Source: Gammaproteobacteria bacterium (lineage in GTDB: Bacteria; Pseudomonadota; Gammaproteobacteria; Steroidobacterales; Steroidobacteraceae). Taken from it: a stretch of DNA of 64,000 nt. Numbering within the stretch: position 1 is the first letter of the stretch; every line of letters starts with the position of its first letter. The notes below the pieces were generated by a model. The model was not told the origin of the DNA and searched no databases. It saw only the letters and a program-made list of their open reading frames with translations. The stretch is from contig DAHXNV010000007.1 in assembly GCA_027365225.1 (NCBI GenBank), forward strand, positions 1-64,000, in the 5' to 3' direction. Of the stretch, positions 8,501-19,678 are shown one piece after another. A program made the position numbers and the translations under genes.

Positions 8501-10377
8501 TGCTCCAGCTCGAAGTCCTGGATCCAGGCGATGCCGCCGTGCGGCCAGGCAAGCTCGTAGGGTCGCTCCGCGATGACACGCAGGCCGAAATTCTCGAGCA
8601 TCGGCAACAGATCGGAGATCGATACCGGCTCGCCGAGCTTGACGATCTTCAGGTGCATCTGCGCGGCGGCCTGGCCCGGCCTGCGGTGCAGGCTCACGCA
8701 GCGCTCCTCGGGCGCGGCGCGCAGCCGCTCCAGATCCGCGACGTCGGCAAGCGCCTCGGCCGCAGCCACGTTCTCTTCGTAGGCCAGGGGGAACGTGTGC
8801 CGATAACGCTCGGCGATCGCGAGGCCGTCCGCCTCGCCGTTGCGCTCGACCAGCGCGTCATGCAGATGATCGCTCCAGGTGAGGGTCGCGGCGGAGATTT
8901 TCCGCTCGATCGCGAGCACGTCGGTCTTGGGTTGCTCGCCGGGCACGGTGCGCACCACGACGTGCACGCGCGCATGACTGGAGCTGGAGATCTGTACCTG
9001 ACTTTCGACCGAGGTTCCGCCGAAGCCCTCGAGCACGATCCGTTCGATGCGCTCGCGAACGTCGGTGTTGTAACGGTCGCGCGGAACGTAGACGAGGCAC
9101 GAGAAGAACCGGTGATACGGATCGCGCCGCGCGAGCAGGCGCACGGTGCGCCGCTCGTACAGGTTGACGACGCCCCGGCAGATGCGGACCAGATCGCGCG
9201 TGTTGGCCTGGAAGAGCTCGTCGCGCGGATACGTCTCGAGCACGTTGAGCACGGCCTTGCCGTCGTGGCTCTGCGGATCGAGCCCGAAATATTGTATGAC
9301 CCGTGCGACCTTCAGGCGCAGCACCGGGATGTCGCGCGGGCTGCGATGGTAGGCGGTGGAGGTCCACAGGCCGAGAAATCGGTGCTCGCCGTCGACTTCG
9401 CCGCGCGCATCGAAGGTCTTCACACCGACGTAATCGAGGTACTCCGAACGGTGCACGGTGGCGATGGAGTTGGCCTTGGTCAGCACCAGCAATTCGCGCT
9501 CGCGGGCGCGCTCGCGGATCTCCCCGCGCAGTGCGGTCGCGGCCGGCCGGCGCGTGCCCGCCGCGGCGCGCAAGATGCCGAGGCCGGTGCGGGGCTGAGA
9601 TTTCAGCAGATCCTGCCGGGCGCCGCGCTGGAGCCGGTATTGGCGATAGCCGAGGAAGACGAAATTGCGCTCTTCCATCCACTGCAGCAGTTGGCGCGCC
9701 TCGGAGATCTCCTCGCCCGGCAAGGGCGGGGGTCGCTGATCGAGATCGGCGATGACGGCCTGCACGCGCTCGCGCATCGGTGTCCAGTCGTCCACGGCGA
9801 GGCGCACGTCGCGCAGCGTCGAGTCGATGTCGCGGCGCAGGCGCGCGAGGGTCTGCGGATCGGTGCGCCGATCGATTTCGAACATCTCCCAGGACTCGAT
9901 CCGCGCCGGGCGCGCCCCCTGCGCGCCGATGCCCCGCAGTATCCCGCGGGAGTCGCGGCGGATCTCGAGCACCGGGTGCACGATCACGTGCACGGCAAGA
10001 CCGACGCGCGCGAATGCCAGACTGATCGAATCGATCAGAAACGGCCGGTCATCGGTGATGATCTGTACTACGGTATGAGCGGTTTCGAAGCCGTCCTTGC
10101 CGGGATCGGGATTGAAGATCCGCACCAGCGATTGACCCGGAGCGCGACGGCGGCCGAGCTCGAGGTGGCAGCGTGCCGCATGGGCCAGCGACGCCGGCGT
10201 GCGTGCCGCGAGGTCTTCCTCGCCCACGCCGCGGTAATAGGCGCGCAGAAACTCCTGCGCTACCCGTGCGCCGCGCGGCAGGCGGACGCGCACGATGCGG
10301 TCGATCAGGACGAGGCGCGCGGGTGGAATGCTGCGCAAGTGGCGGCCCTCGCCGGCCGGGAAGGATGGGGCGTGCAT
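5530..10377 (-). CDS. NAD-specific glutamate dehydrogenase, large (180-kDa) type
   Basis: Huge 1615-residue catabolic enzyme that oxidises glutamate to 2-oxoglutarate and ammonia with NAD. It belongs to the L-GDH180 family, with a long N-terminal ACT-like regulatory region, a central catalytic core and a C-terminal helical region. Seen in the sequence: VVQIITDDRPFLIDSISLAF near the N-terminus, the core block GGIRWSDRREDFRTEVLGL, the substrate-binding GAKGGFVPK, and the nucleotide-binding IGDMSGDVFGNGMLLS. Start chosen at the ATG at 10377; an alternative TTG lies at 10389. A TATAAT-like -10 reads out of 10388-10396, so the transcript may be nearly leaderless. It is divergent from HPPD. Confidence 0.95.
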   Translation of the reverse strand: MHAPSFPAGEGRHLRSIPPARLVLIDRIVRVRLPRGARVAQEFLRAYYRGVGEEDLAARTPASLAHAARCHLELGRRRAPGQSLVRIFNPDPGKDGFETAHTVVQIITDDRPFLIDSISLAFARVGLAVHVIVHPVLEIRRDSRGILRGIGAQGARPARIESWEMFEIDRRTDPQTLARLRRDIDSTLRDVRLAVDDWTPMRERVQAVIADLDQRPPPLPGEEISEARQLLQWMEERNFVFLGYRQYRLQRGARQDLLKSQPRTGLGILRAAAGTRRPAATALRGEIRERARERELLVLTKANSIATVHRSEYLDYVGVKTFDARGEVDGEHRFLGLWTSTAYHRSPRDIPVLRLKVARVIQYFGLDPQSHDGKAVLNVLETYPRDELFQANTRDLVRICRGVVNLYERRTVRLLARRDPYHRFFSCLVYVPRDRYNTDVRERIERIVLEGFGGTSVESQVQISSSSHARVHVVVRTVPGEQPKTDVLAIERKISAATLTWSDHLHDALVERNGEADGLAIAERYRHTFPLAYEENVAAAEALADVADLERLRAAPEERCVSLHRRPGQAAAQMHLKIVKLGEPVSISDLLPMLENFGLRVIAERPYELAWPHGGIAWIQDFELEHRDGRAVDLPRVEARFKEALAAGWDGKAENDGFNRLLFTADLTARQILVLRAYCRYLLQTGVPFSQSYMERTLGANPAIAAELVHLFEARFDPDRPRGNSGHERAAEQIVKRIRAGLESVNSLDEDRILRAYLALVNATLRTNHFCRDTAGAPLPYLSFKLDPAAIADLPLPRPKYEIFVYSPRVEGVHLRMGEVARGGIRWSDRREDFRTEVLGLMKAQNVKNTLIVPVGAKGGFVPKCLPQAGRAEIQTEVIACYRTFIRGLLDLTDNIVAGRIVAPPRVVRRDGDDPYLVVAADKGTATFSDTANGIAAEYGFWLGDAFASGGSAGYDHKGLGITARGAWECVKRHFRELGRDIQKEEFTVAGIGDMSGDVFGNGMLLSRHILLQAAFDHRHIFLDPKPDAAVSFAERQRLFALPRSSWDDYDRKRISAGGGVFPRSAKSIMLSAQARALLGLESAAAAPVEVIRAILRLPVDLLWNGGIGTYVKATQESNAEVGDRANDTLRVNGRELRARVAGEGGNLGFTQRGRVEYARGGGRLNTDFIDNSAGVNTSDVEVNLKILLNPLVHAGKLSLAARNRLLARMSDEVSALVLRNNYLQSQAISTLEQQSTARLAEFQHLIRLLERSGGLNRSLEFLPSDEEIGERRKSGEGLTRPELSILLSYSKIWLNSHLLDSDVPEDPYLSSELERYFPAPVRARFARAIEQHRLRRQIIATATANGLINRMGPTFVLRAQEDTGAEPAQIARAYSAAREIFRMRDLWEAIEALDNHAPAKIQYLAAFETSRLLRHATYWLLAHRPALKVAAAVGEFRAAVHEIGAHLPQVLSGAWRAHFDSSRAQLAEAGLPHGLAERLASLESHNASLDIAEISAVHSRTIAETARIYFEVGARTGIDWLREQIERLSVEGPWQATARTGVRDAAMRIHRTLTERVLTRTARGGATARVDAWQRSEARRFAHWERALTEMRAAGAADFATLTVGVETLRKLAD

Positions 10378-10387
10378 GGTGGGCGGC

Positions 10388-10444
10388 AATTATATACGTC
10401 TGTGCACTCGGGGATCGTCAGGGTATAATAGTTGCGGACGCAAC
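10388..10444. promoter_or_regulatory. divergent promoter region of NAD-GDH and HPPD with palindrome
   Basis: Toward HPPD, TATAAT at 10424-10429 is a perfect -10 box. Directly after it a perfect inverted repeat, GTTGCG-GA-CGCAAC (10431-10444), covers the expected transcription start, a natural position for a repressor operator. Toward GDH, the reverse strand reads TATAAT within 10388-10396, only about 12-17 bp before the GDH ATG. No convincing -35 box was found for either. The binding factor is unknown. Confidence 0.5.
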
Positions 10445-10484
10445 GAAATGGCCGCCGATCCCGGCCCGCTCCACGGAGCTGCCG

Positions 10485-11537
10485 ATGAGTCAGACTGGCG
10501 AGAATCCAATGGGCACCGATGGCTTCGAGTTCGTCGAATACACCGCGCCCGATCCTCGGCTGCTGCGCGATCTGTTCGAGCGCATGGGTTTCCCGGTCCG
10601 GGCCCGCCACCGGTCCAAGAACGTGACGCTTCATGGTCAGGGTGCGATCAACTTCATCATCAATGCCGAGCCGGATTCGTTCGCGCAGCGCTTCGCCAAG
10701 CATCACGGGCCGTCGGCGTGTGCGATGGCCTTCCGCGTCAGGGATGCCGCCTATGCCTACCGGCGCGCCCTCGAACTCGGTGCGACGCCCGGACCGCAGA
10801 ATGCCGGGCCGATGGAGCTCAACATCCCGTGCATCGAGGGCATCGGCGGATCGCTGATCTATCTGGTGGACCGCTACGGCGGGCCGACGATCTACGACGT
10901 GGATTTCCGCCCGGTGGCCCCGCCTGCCGAGCCACGCGAGGCCGGGCTGACGGTGATCGATCATCTGACGCACAACGTCGCGCGCGGTAACATGGACAAG
11001 TGGGCCGGCTTCTACGCGAAGCTGTTCAATTTCCGGCAGATTCGCTATTTCGACATCGAGGGCCGGCACACCGGGCTGTTCTCGCGCGCCATGACCAGTC
11101 CGTGCGGCAAGATCCGCATTCCGATCAACGAATCGCAGGACGAGAAGAGCCAGATCGAGGAATATCTGCGCGAATACCATGGCGAGGGCATTCAGCACAT
11201 CGCGCTCGCCACCGAGGACATCTATCGCACGGTCGACACGTTGCGCAGTCACGGTGTCGCGTTTCAGGACACCCCCGATACGTACTACGAGCGGATCGAG
11301 GCGCGCGTGCCCGGCCACGGCGAGCCGCTCGAGGCGCTGCGCCGCCGGCGCATCCTGATCGACGGCAATCCGCAGGCAGGCGAGGGGCTGCTGCTGCAGA
11401 TCTTCACCGCCAACGTCATCGGTCCGATCTTCTTCGAGATCATCCAACGCAAGGGCAACGAAGGTTTCGGCGAAGGAAACTTCCGCGCCCTGTTCGAATC
11501 CATCGAGCTCGATCAGATCCGCCGCGGCGTCATTTAG
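10485..11537 (+). CDS. hppD: 4-hydroxyphenylpyruvate dioxygenase
   Basis: Fe(II) enzyme of tyrosine catabolism converting 4-hydroxyphenylpyruvate to homogentisate. At 350 residues it is full length. The three iron ligands are visible: His160 in DHLTHNV, His238 in GIQHIAL and Glu318 in FFEIIQRKG; the C-terminal GFGEGNF block is also present. The ATG at 10485 is chosen because the family begins close to GFEFVEYTAPDP; the open frame extends upstream to 10173 only because it runs antisense to GDH. No homogentisate dioxygenase is in the window. Expression is probably controlled through the palindrome at 10431-10444. Confidence 0.95.
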   Translation: MSQTGENPMGTDGFEFVEYTAPDPRLLRDLFERMGFPVRARHRSKNVTLHGQGAINFIINAEPDSFAQRFAKHHGPSACAMAFRVRDAAYAYRRALELGATPGPQNAGPMELNIPCIEGIGGSLIYLVDRYGGPTIYDVDFRPVAPPAEPREAGLTVIDHLTHNVARGNMDKWAGFYAKLFNFRQIRYFDIEGRHTGLFSRAMTSPCGKIRIPINESQDEKSQIEEYLREYHGEGIQHIALATEDIYRTVDTLRSHGVAFQDTPDTYYERIEARVPGHGEPLEALRRRRILIDGNPQAGEGLLLQIFTANVIGPIFFEIIQRKGNEGFGEGNFRALFESIELDQIRRGVI

Positions 11538-11557
11538 CGGTCGGCGGTGCGGGCCGA

Positions 11558-12835
11558 TCACAGCCGGGCGTCGACCTCGGCCGCTTGAAACGCGTGCTTG
11601 ATGTCGTAGAGCACGTGATTCTTGCGGCACAGCCTGCGGATGGCGGCCGCGCCGAGCTTGCGGAACTGATCGTGTGCGACCGCGAGCACGACCAGGTCGT
11701 AATGCTTGGGCCGCAGCCTGCTCACCGGCCGCAGCCCGTACTCGCGCAGGCATTCGCGGCGGTCGGCCCACGGGTCGTGGACGTCCACCTGCGCCCCGTA
11801 TTTGCGCAGCTCCCGCACCACGTCCACGGCCTTCGAGTTGCGCACGTCGGGACAGTTCTCCTTGAAGGTGATGCCGAGCACGAGGGCGCGCGCACCGTTG
11901 GTGTGGATGCGCTTGCGGTTCATCAGCTTGACGATGTCGGTCACGACGTAGATCGGCATGTTGTCGTTGAGGCGGCGACCGGCGAGGATCATCTCCGGGT
12001 GATAGCCGAGTTCCTGCGCCTTGTGCGTCAGGTAGTATGGGTCGACGCCGATGCAGTGGCCGCCGACCAGGCCGGGACGGAACGGCAGGAAATTCCACTT
12101 CGATCCGGCCGCCTGCAGCACCTCCTCGGTGTCGATGCCGAGGCGCGCGAAGATCAGCGCCAGCTCGTTGACCAGCGCAATGTTGACGTCGCGCTGCGTG
12201 TTCTCGATGACCTTGGCCGCCTCGGCCACCTTGATACTCGAGGCGCGGTGCGTGCCGGCGGTAATGATGGCCCGGTAGAGCGAATCGATGAACTCGGCGG
12301 CCGCCGCGCTCGAGCCGGAGGTGACCTTCTTGATGGTCGTCAGGCGATGCTCCTTGTCGCCGGGGTTGATGCGCTCGGGACTGTAGCCGACGAAGAATCC
12401 GTCATTGAAGCGCAGTCCGGATTCGCGCGCGAGTATGGGCACGCAGACTTCCTCCGTGCACCCGGGATACACGGTCGACTCGTAAACGACCACATCGCCC
12501 TTCTTCAGCACCTTGCCGACGGTGATACTCGCGGCGATGAGCGGGCGCAAATCCGGGCGCTTGTAGATATCGATGGGCGTCGGTACCGTGACGATGAAGA
12601 CGCGGCAGCGGCGCAGATCCGCCGGATCGCAGGTGAATGACAGATGCTCGGCCGCGGCCAGCTCGCGCCGGCTGACTTCGAGCGTGCTGTCGCGCCCGGC
12701 CTTCAACTCGGCGATACGGTCCGGCTTGACGTCGAAGCCGACCGTATCAAAATGCTTGCCGAACTCGACGGCGAGCGGTAGCCCGACGTATCCCAAGCCG
12801 ATCAAGCCTATGCGGCACCTGCGCAAATTCATCAC
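11558..12835 (-). CDS. nucleotide-sugar dehydrogenase (TviB/WbpA type)
   Basis: NAD-dependent UDP-sugar 6-dehydrogenase, 425 residues, making uronic or N-acetylhexosaminuronic acid precursors for surface polysaccharide. It has the Rossmann motif [23 protein letters not shown], the [11 protein letters not shown] block, and the catalytic cysteine in [11 protein letters not shown]. The sequence resembles the Vi-antigen TviB subgroup (UDP-GlcNAc dehydrogenase) more than UDP-glucose dehydrogenase. It lies far from the main polysaccharide genes at 39-44 kb. It is convergent with HPPD. Confidence 0.9.
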   Translation of the reverse strand: MMNLRRCRIGLIGLGYVGLPLAVEFGKHFDTVGFDVKPDRIAELKAGRDSTLEVSRRELAAAEHLSFTCDPADLRRCRVFIVTVPTPIDIYKRPDLRPLIAASITVGKVLKKGDVVVYESTVYPGCTEEVCVPILARESGLRFNDGFFVGYSPERINPGDKEHRLTTIKKVTSGSSAAAAEFIDSLYRAIITAGTHRASSIKVAEAAKVIENTQRDVNIALVNELALIFARLGIDTEEVLQAAGSKWNFLPFRPGLVGGHCIGVDPYYLTHKAQELGYHPEMILAGRRLNDNMPIYVVTDIVKLMNRKRIHTNGARALVLGITFKENCPDVRNSKAVDVVRELRKYGAQVDVHDPWADRRECLREYGLRPVSRLRPKHYDLVVLAVAHDQFRKLGAAAIRRLCRKNHVLYDIKHAFQAAEVDARL

Positions 12836-12961
12836 GTTGAAAGTCTCCGGGTACGGGAGTTGTGCGCGGCGCGAGCCGCAGAGGCGCCGGGAAACAGACG
12901 CTGGGCGGACAGTTTAGCACGGCCCGCGCCGGCGCAGATTCCCGGGGGCGAGTCGGGCCGG

Positions 12962-14080
12962 TCAGGGCATGTGCTCGCGGGCCAGGTACTCGGCGCTCTG
13001 CATTTCGACGAGTCGGCTCGCGGTGCGCTGGAACTCGCCGCGCAGCCGCTCGCCGCGATACAGCGTCTGCGGCGCGCCAGTTGCGCAGATCACCAGCTTG
13101 ACACGCCGGTCGTAGAGCTCGTCGATCAGCGCGATGAAGCGCCGGGCCTCGTCCTCGTGCGCCGCCTCGAGCTGCGGCACCCCCGAGAGCACCACCGCCG
13201 GGTACAGCCGGGCGATTTCGATGTAGTCTTCCTGACTGCGCGGGCCCGCGCACAGCGCCTGGAAGTCGAACCACACGGCGCTGTCGCTGTGGCGGACGAC
13301 CGGAATGGATCGGCCATTGATCTCGATCGGGCCGTCGACCCATGGCGCATGCTGCGCAAGGTCGGCAAACAACGCGCGCAGGCGCGGCTGCCCGTCGGGG
13401 TCGCAGGCGCTGATATAAGTGCCGGCCTGTGTCAGCTGCCGCAGGCGGTAGTCGCGCGGGCCGTCGACGGCCAATATTCTGGTGTTGCGCTCGATCAGGT
13501 CGATCGCGGGGAGGAAGCGCTGGCGCTGCAGGCCGTGGCGATACAGCTCCCGCGGTGGCACGTTGGAGGTCGCGACCAGCGTTACGCCGCGCCGGAACAA
13601 GCCTGCGAACAGCCCGGCGAGGATCATGGCATCGGCGATGTCGGCAACGAACAGCTCGTCGAGGCACAGGATGCGGGTCTGGCGGGCGAGGCGCTCGGCG
13701 ATGATCTCGAGCGGCTCGTCCCGGTCCCGGAGCGTATTGAGTTCGGCATGCACGTCGTGCATGAAGCGGTGGAAATGACGGCGGCGCCGCTCGGGAAACG
13801 GCAGGCTCTGGAAGAACAGGTCCATCAGCCAGGTCTTGCCGCGCCCTACGGGGCCCCACAGGTACAGGCCGCGCTGCGGCCGGGACACGCGCGCGCTCAG
13901 GGGGCGCAGCAGGCGGGCGGCCAACGGATGCGCGGCGGCGCGCCCGCCGGCCGCCAGCCGAGCGCGCAGGTCCTCGAGGCAGTCGATCGCCTTCAGCTGC
14001 GCGGCATCGGCGCTGTAGCCGCGCGCGCGCAGTTGGCGCTCGTAGAGTTCGTGCAGCGTCGGCACGGCGGACCGATCCAC
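12962..14080 (-). CDS. zapE: cell division ATPase ZapE (AFG1 family)
   Basis: P-loop ATPase of 372 residues that acts at the Z ring in Gammaproteobacteria. Seen: Walker A GPVGRGKTWLMDLFF, the HFHRFMHDVH block, Walker B ILCLDELFVADIADAM, LVATSNVPP (sensor 1) and a C-terminal LVEMQSAEYL. It is the last gene of a closely spaced minus-strand run, 13 bp after acetoacetyl-CoA synthetase, so it may be co-transcribed with the acyl-CoA genes even though the functions are unrelated. Confidence 0.95.
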   Translation of the reverse strand: MDRSAVPTLHELYERQLRARGYSADAAQLKAIDCLEDLRARLAAGGRAAAHPLAARLLRPLSARVSRPQRGLYLWGPVGRGKTWLMDLFFQSLPFPERRRRHFHRFMHDVHAELNTLRDRDEPLEIIAERLARQTRILCLDELFVADIADAMILAGLFAGLFRRGVTLVATSNVPPRELYRHGLQRQRFLPAIDLIERNTRILAVDGPRDYRLRQLTQAGTYISACDPDGQPRLRALFADLAQHAPWVDGPIEINGRSIPVVRHSDSAVWFDFQALCAGPRSQEDYIEIARLYPAVVLSGVPQLEAAHEDEARRFIALIDELYDRRVKLVICATGAPQTLYRGERLRGEFQRTASRLVEMQSAEYLAREHMP

Positions 14081-14093
14081 GGGCCCGTGCCGC

Positions 14094-16049
<1,956 letters not shown>

Positions 16050-16054
16050 AGTGG

Positions 16055-17677
16055 CTAGAGCGACTGGTAGTTGGGGCCAGAGCCGCCCTCAGGCGGCGTC
16101 CAATCGATGATGCCGTAGGGGTCCTTGATGTCGCAAGCCTTGCAATGCACGCAGTTGGCGGCATTGATCTGCAGCCGCCGCTGACCCGCATCCTCGACGA
16201 TCTCATAGACGTTCGCCGGACAGAACCGTTGGCAGGGATTGTCGAATTCGCGGGCGCAGCGATCGGTGCAGATCGAGGTATCGCGCACGTGCAGATGCGC
16301 CGGCTGGCGTTCCTCGTGGCTGGTCGCCGCGAAGAACACCGAGGCCAGGCGATCGTTCGGTGGCAGTGTGCGCTGCACCCGGTGGCGCTGCGGCGAGCGA
16401 TAGTCCTCGATGTGGCGCAGCCGCTCGTGGTCGGCTTGCCGGTGGCGCAGCGTCCACGGGGTGTGGCCGCGCGTGAGGACCTCGAGGGCGGCGTTGGCCA
16501 TGCCGAGCCACAAGCCACGATTGAACCCGGGCTTGAAATTGCGTACCGCGCGCAGCTCGCGTCCGCCGGCGGATGCGCGCCAGCGTGCATCGAAACCCGC
16601 CGGCGAGCCGGTCTCGGCAAGATGCTCCGCGGCCAGCATTCCCGAGCGGATCGCCTGGTGGACGCCCTTGATTTTCGGCACGTTCACCCCGCCGGCGGCA
16701 TCGCCGATCAGAAGGGCACCGGGCATCTCCAGGCGCGGCAGGCACTGCCATCCGCCCGCAGCGATCGCGCGCGCGCCCGCCGCCAGGATCTCGCCGCCCT
16801 CGAGCAAGGGCCTGACCGCCGGATGATGCTTGAACTGCTGGAACGCCTCGAATGGCGAGAAGCGCGGGTCGCGGTAATCGAGTCCGACGACGAACCCGAT
16901 ATACACCCGGTCGTGATCCAGGTGATAGATGAAGCTGCCGCCGTAGGTGCGGCTATCGAGCGGCCAGCCGAGGGTGTGCTGGATCAGGCCAGGCTGCACG
17001 CGCCCCTCGGGGAGTTGCCAGAGCTCCTTCAGTCCAAGTCCGTAGGTTTGCGGGTCGCGGCCTGCGTCCAGCTCGAACCGTCGAATCAACTGCTTGGCCA
17101 GGCTCCCGCGGGCACCTTCGGCGACGACGGTCGTGCGGGCGTGAATCTCGGCGCCCGGGGTGAAATTCGGGCCCGGTTTGCCTTCCTTGTCGAGGCCGGC
17201 GTCGCCGAGGCGCACGCCGCGCACCGAGCCGTCGGAACCCAATACCGGCTCGGCCGCCGCGAAGCCCGGGAAGACGTCCACGCCGAGGGCTTCGGCCTGC
17301 TGCGCAAGCCACGCGGCCAGCAGCCCCAGAGAGACGATGAAGTTGCCGCGATTGTGCAGTTGCGGCGGCAGCGGCAGACGGAACTTGGCGGTACGCGTGA
17401 GCAGATGCATCTCATCGTGCGTCGCGGGCACACAGATCGACGGCGGGGATTGGCGCCACTGCGGGGCCAGCGCATCGAGCGGTCCGGGCTCGATGACGGC
17501 CCCGGACAGGGCGTGCGCCCCCACCGCGGCGCCTTTCTCGAGCAGACAGACGTTGAGATCCGGCTGCAACTGCTTCAACCGGATCGCGCACGCCAGTCCT
17601 GCCGGGCCGCCTCCGATGATCGCGATGTCATACTCCATGACGTCGCGCTCGACCGCCTCGGGTGCTGGCGCGCTCAC
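16055..17677 (-). CDS. electron-transfer flavoprotein-ubiquinone oxidoreductase
   Basis: Membrane-associated FAD and 4Fe-4S enzyme passing electrons from ETF to ubiquinone during acyl-CoA oxidation. About 540 residues. It has the FAD motif IAIIGGGPAGLACAIRLKQL, YGGSFIYHL, LLIGDAAGGVNVPKIKG, and the C-terminal 4Fe-4S ligands in NCVHCKACDIKDPYG. Start choice: GTG at 17677 gives a 4-bp GTGA overlap with the stop of the upstream SDR and a normal 13-residue leader before MEYDIAIIGGG; the ATG at 17638 is the alternative. ETF subunits themselves are not in the window. Confidence 0.93.
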   Translation of the reverse strand: MSAPAPEAVERDVMEYDIAIIGGGPAGLACAIRLKQLQPDLNVCLLEKGAAVGAHALSGAVIEPGPLDALAPQWRQSPPSICVPATHDEMHLLTRTAKFRLPLPPQLHNRGNFIVSLGLLAAWLAQQAEALGVDVFPGFAAAEPVLGSDGSVRGVRLGDAGLDKEGKPGPNFTPGAEIHARTTVVAEGARGSLAKQLIRRFELDAGRDPQTYGLGLKELWQLPEGRVQPGLIQHTLGWPLDSRTYGGSFIYHLDHDRVYIGFVVGLDYRDPRFSPFEAFQQFKHHPAVRPLLEGGEILAAGARAIAAGGWQCLPRLEMPGALLIGDAAGGVNVPKIKGVHQAIRSGMLAAEHLAETGSPAGFDARWRASAGGRELRAVRNFKPGFNRGLWLGMANAALEVLTRGHTPWTLRHRQADHERLRHIEDYRSPQRHRVQRTLPPNDRLASVFFAATSHEERQPAHLHVRDTSICTDRCAREFDNPCQRFCPANVYEIVEDAGQRRLQINAANCVHCKACDIKDPYGIIDWTPPEGGSGPNYQSL

Positions 17678-18441
17678 TGCGGTTGCATCCTTACGGCCCC
17701 ATCGAGCCGAACCGTCGTGCCGTTGAGCATGGGAATCTCGAAAGCCGCCGCGACCAGCTGGGCGAACTCCGCGGGCTCGCCGAGCCGATGCGGGAAGGGG
17801 ATTTGAGCGGCAAGCGAGGCTTGTACCTGCGCGCTGAGGGTGTCGATCATGGGGGTGTGGAAGATGCCGGGCGCGATGGCGATGCAGCGAATGCCGAAGC
17901 GGGCGAGCTCGCGGGCAATCGGCAGCGTCATCCCGGCGAGCGCCGCTTTGGTGGCCGCGTAGGCGGCCTGACCGATTTGTCCTTCGAATGCCGCGATCGA
18001 CGAGGTATGCACCAGCAGGCCGCGTTCCCCGTCCTCGGTGGGCGCATTGTGCTGCATCAGGCTCGCTGCCGCCTTGTCGCACAGGAAGCTGCCGATGAGA
18101 TTGATGTGCACGACCCGCGTGAAGAACTCACCGCTCATCGGCCCCTGTTTGCCGAGCACGCGACCCGCGCCGATGACTCCCGCGCAGTTGACCAGCAGAT
18201 TCAGGCCATCGAGGCGTTTTGCGGCACTGGCCATCGCGGCGTTGACTTCGGTTTCCGACGCGACGTCGCAGCGTAGGAAATGCGCGTTGCCGCCCAGTTC
18301 CTCGGCCGCTGCGTGTCCTTGCTCTTCCTGTACGTCCAGCAATACCGCGCGCGCGCCCTGTGCAATGAGATGGCGGGCCGTGGCTTGACCGAGTCCCGAA
18401 GCGCCGCCGGTGATGACGGCCCGGGCATTCTGGATCTTCAT
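17674..18441 (-). CDS. SDR 3-hydroxyacyl-CoA dehydrogenase (HSD17B10-like)
   Basis: Short-chain dehydrogenase of 255 residues resembling type II 3-hydroxyacyl-CoA / 2-methyl-3-hydroxybutyryl-CoA dehydrogenases. Nucleotide-binding motif TGGASGLG, NCAGV, catalytic Ser in HTSSIAAFEGQIG and the YAATK dyad are visible. Between thiolase and ETF-QO it would supply 3-oxoacyl-CoA for thiolysis. Spaced 27 bp after thiolase and overlapping ETF-QO by 4 bp, so almost certainly in one operon. The exact acyl chain is not determinable here. Confidence 0.88.
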   Translation of the reverse strand: MKIQNARAVITGGASGLGQATARHLIAQGARAVLLDVQEEQGHAAAEELGGNAHFLRCDVASETEVNAAMASAAKRLDGLNLLVNCAGVIGAGRVLGKQGPMSGEFFTRVVHINLIGSFLCDKAAASLMQHNAPTEDGERGLLVHTSSIAAFEGQIGQAAYAATKAALAGMTLPIARELARFGIRCIAIAPGIFHTPMIDTLSAQVQASLAAQIPFPHRLGEPAEFAQLVAAAFEIPMLNGTTVRLDGAVRMQPQ

Positions 18442-18468
18442 GCGTCCCCCTGCAGGTCGGTTGACAGT

Positions 18469-19650
18469 CTAGCCGATCATTTCCACGGCCACAGCCACGG
18501 CTTCGCCGCCGCCGATGCACAGCGCGGCGATGCCGCGCCGGCCGTTCCGGGCGCGCAATGCGTGCAGCAGCGTCGTCAGAATGCGTGCGCCGGTGGCTCC
18601 GAGCGGATGACCGAGCGCGCATGCGCCACCGTTGACGTTGACACGGGCCTGATCGAGGCCGAGATCGCGCATGGCCACCATGGTGACGGCCGCGAATGCT
18701 TCGTTGATTTCGTACAGGTCGACATCGCCGGGCTGCCAGCCGAGCATGCCCAGGACTTTGCGCACGGCGCCGACCGGGGCGGTCGTGAACCATTCGGGCT
18801 CCTGCGCGTGGCTTGCGTAGGCGACGATGCGCGCGAGGGGCGTGACGTCGCGGGAGCGCGCGGACCGTGCGTCCATGACCACCACCGCCGCCGCACCATC
18901 GGCAATCGAGGAGGCGCTGGCAGCGGTTACCGTGCCGTCCTTGCTGAATGCGGGCCGCAGTGTGGGGATCTTGCTCGGATCGCAGGTCTGGGGCGTCTCA
19001 TCGTGCGTCACGATCCGCTCGGCCTTGCGGTCCTTGACGGTCACGGGAACGATCTCGACCTCGAACGCTTGTGCTTGAGCGCGCACGGCGCGGCGGACCG
19101 ATTCGGCGGCGAAGGCATCCTGCTGCTCGCGCGTGAGGCCGTAGCGCGCGGCGGTGGCGTCGGCGAAGCAGCCCATGAGCTTGCCGTCGAAGGGGCTTTG
19201 CAGACCGTCGAAGAACATGTGATCGATGATCTCGCCGTGGCCCATGCGGTAGCCGCCGCGCGCCTTGGGTAGCAGATACGGTGCCCGAGTCATCGATTCG
19301 AAGCCCCCTGCGAGCACGATCTGCGCGCCGCCGGCCCGGATCTGATCGGCGGCCATCATGACCGCCTTCAAGCCCGAGCCGCACATCTTGTTGAGGGTTG
19401 TCGCCGGCGTGGCGAGCGGAACGCCGGCGGCGATGGCGGCCTGGCGGGCCGGCGCCTGCCCCAGCCCCGCTGCGAGTACGCAGCCCAGGATGACCTCATC
19501 GACCGCGGCGGGGGCGATGCCGGCTGCCTCGAGGGCGCCTTTGAGCGCCGCGGCCCCGAGCTGCGGGGCGCTCAGCCCCGACAGCGCGCCCTGGAACGCC
19601 CCGAGCGGGGTCCGTCGGGCCGAGGCGATCACGATTTCGGTCGAGGACAT
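18469..19650 (-). CDS. acetyl-CoA C-acyltransferase (thiolase)
   Basis: Thiolase of 393 residues that cleaves 3-oxoacyl-CoA or condenses acetyl-CoA. The nucleophile Cys90 sits in NKMCGSGLKAV; the other catalytic residues are in NVNGGACALGHPLGATGAR and the terminal CIGGGEAVA. Start at ATG 19650, since the family begins right at EIVIASARRTPLGAF; the open frame upstream to 19755 is spurious. It is the first enzyme gene after the TetR regulator (28 bp), heading the acyl-CoA operon. Confidence 0.94.
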   Translation of the reverse strand: MSSTEIVIASARRTPLGAFQGALSGLSAPQLGAAALKGALEAAGIAPAAVDEVILGCVLAAGLGQAPARQAAIAAGVPLATPATTLNKMCGSGLKAVMMAADQIRAGGAQIVLAGGFESMTRAPYLLPKARGGYRMGHGEIIDHMFFDGLQSPFDGKLMGCFADATAARYGLTREQQDAFAAESVRRAVRAQAQAFEVEIVPVTVKDRKAERIVTHDETPQTCDPSKIPTLRPAFSKDGTVTAASASSIADGAAAVVVMDARSARSRDVTPLARIVAYASHAQEPEWFTTAPVGAVRKVLGMLGWQPGDVDLYEINEAFAAVTMVAMRDLGLDQARVNVNGGACALGHPLGATGARILTTLLHALRARNGRRGIAALCIGGGEAVAVAVEMIG

Positions 19651-19678
19651 GACAGGTTCTCCGTACGGGAATGGGCGC

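Noticed and set aside
5626-10428. 1600-codon open frame antisense to NAD-GDH
   Set aside because: Product is Arg/Ala/Asp-rich without domains; it is a codon-bias shadow of the GDH gene, which matches its family throughout.
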